A DNA stretch of 64,000 bases from positions 828,501 to 892,500 of the forward strand of contig JANFNE010000008.1 in NCBI GenBank assembly GCA_024867545.1. Direction: 5' to 3'. The stretch comes from Phytopythium helicoides. Lineage: Eukaryota > Oomycota > Peronosporomycetes > Pythiales > Pythiaceae. A model generated the notes under the pieces. The model worked only from the letters and a program-made list of their open reading frames with translations, ran no database searches and had not been told where the DNA came from. This document shows positions 61,201 to 64,000 of this stretch, in pieces (within the stretch, counting starts at the first letter, position 1; each line of letters begins with the position of its first letter). A program made the translations under genes and the position numbers.

Positions 61201-64000
61201 ATATAACATATACCATGCAAACTCAAACATACTTAGACAACACACACACAAAACCAACGAGTGGTTCTCAGCCACCGTGCGTTCCTGCACGCTCTTACCG
61301 TTTGTGCATGTTCATATGACATCCATATACTAGAATCAAAACAGTGGGGTCATATTTGGATGCATTAACACGGTCAAAATACGACACCCCAAAATCAAAA
61401 GGAGCACCACCCACACCTCAAAACCCACGTTTCCCTTCATTCCGAAGCCTGTATTGATCGTGCACCCGTATAAATTGGCCTGCACACAGTTCGTATGACC
61501 CCTTGAGCACACCCAAAGCGAGAGAGCTCGGGGTGTTCATCTTCAATGATCAAAATTGGTGGCAAGGGTGAAGGTGACAAGTGTCACATTCACATTTCAT
61601 TTACTGTAGCCCACCAGTTAAAAGTTTCACCTGGTGAAAGAATCGTTTCTAGACGTCCGTAACACGCTCTTTCCAACGAGCTATGGCGCGAGGGTGCACG
61701 ATAAGTGGAAGTGGGTCAAAAGTCGAAAAAACCGCGAAAAACAGGTCAAACATGGTACATTTTTTGACACATATCGGGTTCTACAAGTCTCCAGTTGCAA
61801 GACTCGCCGTGTGACGATAGCCATCGTTTTAGCCCGTGTCACGGCCGTTACAACGAGCTAAGATCCGAGGTCGTAGCTTCTCTGGGGGCTCCGCAATCGT
61901 TTCAAACGTGAGTGCGAACACAAAAGTCGTTCAGGGTTTCCGAGTCGCTCCGCATGTTTGGGCCCCTAAAAACTCGACTTAATGAGCACCCCCAGCGGTG
62001 TCGAGTGACCGGAGGGGGTTTTCGACTACGCCCGACACGGTGGTGAAGTCAGCTCAGATCGGCCATCTAGGGTTTAGGCTCCAAGAGGCCATTCTGGCAT
62101 GGCGACTCAATGTTGGTTGCACTTTCAACTACTCGACGATGTTCACCGCGAACACCCGAAAGTAGAAGGAGCGATCCTAGACCCTGGGACATTGGCTCTA
62201 TAAGGGTTGTTCATCGCGCTGAGTCCGAATTTCGCGGTTTCGAGAGCTGAAAATGAGTGGTTCACAGCGATCGGGCCAATTTTATGAAAATTTTGATGGT
62301 TTTCTCGATCTGTAGGCTCCCCATTTGGTGTGAGTTCGCCGGACCTTGGCTAAAAAGTTGCGCCTAAATGCGTAGATATCAATCCATCTATGTCCGAGGT
62401 CCAACGGATCAATGGTTGCGGAGAAACAGCGTTTGAAAGCGGCATCTCCGACTCCATTTTCACTCTAATACACAATATACAGGGCGAAACTCATGTTGGT
62501 TTGTCGAAAATTTAGATATTTAACGCTATGTACCCAGCCCTTGTGAAATTTATACTATTTCGAAAATTTTGGTGAAAATATGTCGAAAAAAGTGGTTTTG
62601 AGGCCTGTTTTCGCGGTTTAATTGACGCGTCAAAAACGACCGCCTGGCCTGGCTGATGACATGGCAAGATACACCGTGACGAGAGGGTTGCAACGAGCTC
62701 ATGGGAGCTTGCGTCCGACCACTGGAAGTGGGTCAACCAACTGCGTAAAAACATTGTACACTAGCGTCGCCCAACCTGTTTTGCACAAGCTCTCGCTTGG
62801 TGACGTGTTGGGCCATGGCAAAGACTTGTATTTGCCGTTTGAACCGCGAAAAACCGATCAAAATTGGCGCCGTAACGGACGATTTCCTGCGGGGCCTCCT
62901 AGCCACTCATTGGGGGGAATTTCCCCCTTGGGCCAGTGTGCGCCACACAAATATGTAAGATACACACGGTAAACCGGTATTTGAAAAAATATCACCGGTT
63001 GGGGTTCATTGGGGTCGGAAATACTAGGGTTGCCATGGTAAAGTGCGTAATGTTCGAAAAAAATCACAAGTCGCGAGAATTACAAGGGGGAACCCCCTGG
63101 GAAGGGGATGGGAGGCGGCGGTTACTCTATAAATAGAATTTGGTGTTGTTCGCGTGTGTTGTTCCGATAAAATTACGCGTTTGGGTGATTGCGTTGATGG
63201 TATTAATCGTCCTTGATGCGGGGTGCGTTGTTGTTGGTTTTTGGACCCTCTGACGCTCTGGTGACCATGTGAGTGGAGTCTTCGTGAGGGTGTGAAAGTG
63301 TGTGAGGCCTCGAAAGAGGTGTTTGTACATATTACGTTTTTGCGTTTGAACGTTAGCTTTTTGATAAGTGTTCTGGCGATTTATGGTATTTCGACTGGGG
63401 TTCGTGGAGTAGTTCGGCTGCTGCGGTATCCTGGCGGGGGACAGATAGTAGTGCGTGGCGTTATTGCTTGTCGAGATTCGTGAGCAGCCGCGTGCGTCAA
63501 GTTGATTGAGATTGTATTCGTATGCTTTGCATAAGATTACAGTTCCTTTTTGATATGTTTTGTGTTGCGCTGTGCTGCTGTGCTTTGTTGCGTTTCGTGA
63601 CGTGAGCGCGCAGTGTCATCAACACTGTTTCGCGTCGGTTTGTGGACGCTTCTGTGTGCGATTTTGTGTGTTTGTCTGCGTCTGGCGTTTGCTGGTGTGC
63701 GGTACGGATGCGCGTCGTGTGCGGGGGTAGTCGAGCATACTGTTCGCGGGGAGAACTTATTCAGTTTTGTAGAATGAAATTGGATAATGTGGCGCGGGTT
63801 GCGCGTGCTCGGTGAGATATCTGGGTGCGTGTGTCTGTGCTGTGATGGTCGTTGCGCGGTGTTTTTGCTGCGTGCGTCCTGATCTCGATTGTGTAGTATC
63901 TTTCGTTTCGGAAGTGATCGTTGCGCGATCGGCAGGTGAATGTATGCTTGTTCGGTGGATGCGGTCGTGATTTCGTGTTGCGGCTGCGTTTGTCGTTGGC
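61201..64000. other. Gene-poor right end of the window
   Basis: About 2.8 kb without any supportable coding or RNA gene. Composition is closer to 50 percent GC, with T/G-rich stretches at the far end. One isolated ctagggtttagg (two partial oomycete/plant-type telomere units) occurs near 62067, too little to call a telomere. Confidence 0.45.

Noticed and set aside
62060..62075. Telomere-like ctagggtttagg
   Set aside because: Only one to two partial TTTAGGG units, no array.
1..64000. CRISPR arrays, bacterial operons or ribosome binding sites
   Set aside because: No spaced direct repeats of that kind, and gene structure is clearly eukaryotic with spliceosomal introns.

Overview
The window looks like nuclear DNA of an oomycete (Pythium/Phytophthora-like). 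The signs are GC-rich coding exons, few and short introns (about 60-80 nt) with GTRNGT donors and CAG acceptors, ankyrin repeats of the type GHLxVVxWLHxNRxEGCT, a GH17 glucanase, and intact eukaryotic housekeeping genes (NAD glycerol-3-phosphate dehydrogenase, Rab GTPase, alkyl-DHAP synthase, tubby, dysbindin-like). No species is assigned.

Layout. 1-7.2 kb: four paralogous genes encoding seven membrane segments fused to a class III nucleotidyl-cyclase domain (one cut by the window edge, one pseudogene, one with a single frame break, one intact on the minus strand). 7.7-12.3 kb: a frame-broken OSCA/TMEM63-like channel gene. 12.4-14.2 kb: a 96-aa two-exon gene and a five-exon dysbindin-like gene, both minus. 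14.4-15.4 kb: first member of an undescribed solenoid-like family. 15.4-17.6 kb: a degenerate Fanzor (eukaryotic TnpB homologue). 19-26.4 kb: ankyrin protein, two more solenoid-family genes, alpha/beta hydrolase and GPDH. 27.4-32.4 kb: Rab5/22-like GTPase, a small three-exon gene and an acidic coiled-coil protein. 32.9-38.6 kb: intact OSCA/TMEM63-like gene and a tubby-like gene. 38.7-41.3 kb: an unknown 260-aa gene and a fourth solenoid-family gene. 41.5-47.4 kb: seven tandem GNAT acetyltransferases, one broken. 47.6-49.5 kb: a fifth 7TM-cyclase gene, intact. 50.4-56.6 kb: GH17 glucanase, second ankyrin protein and alkyl-DHAP synthase, all minus. 57.9-58.6 kb: an orphan ORF. 59.8-61.2 kb: a 5S rRNA gene followed by four degenerate tRNA-like elements. 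61.2-64 kb: no recognisable gene.

The region is dominated by local duplication: five 7TM-cyclases, two OSCA-like channels, four solenoid proteins, two ankyrin proteins and seven acetyltransferases. Decay (frameshifts) and sequence exchange are visible inside these families, while single-copy housekeeping genes between them are clean. Membrane sensing and second-messenger-like functions (7TM-cyclase, mechanosensitive-type channel, Rab, tubby, dysbindin) sit close together, but nothing in the sequence shows that they act in one pathway.

The strongest points for a second look are the 7TM-cyclase family, whose members keep both metal-binding Asp residues but have lost the substrate- and transition-state residues; the Fanzor relic; two genes whose only break is a +1 slip exactly at a stop codon; the four-member solenoid family; and the 5S/tRNA-like array. 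All alignments were done by eye.
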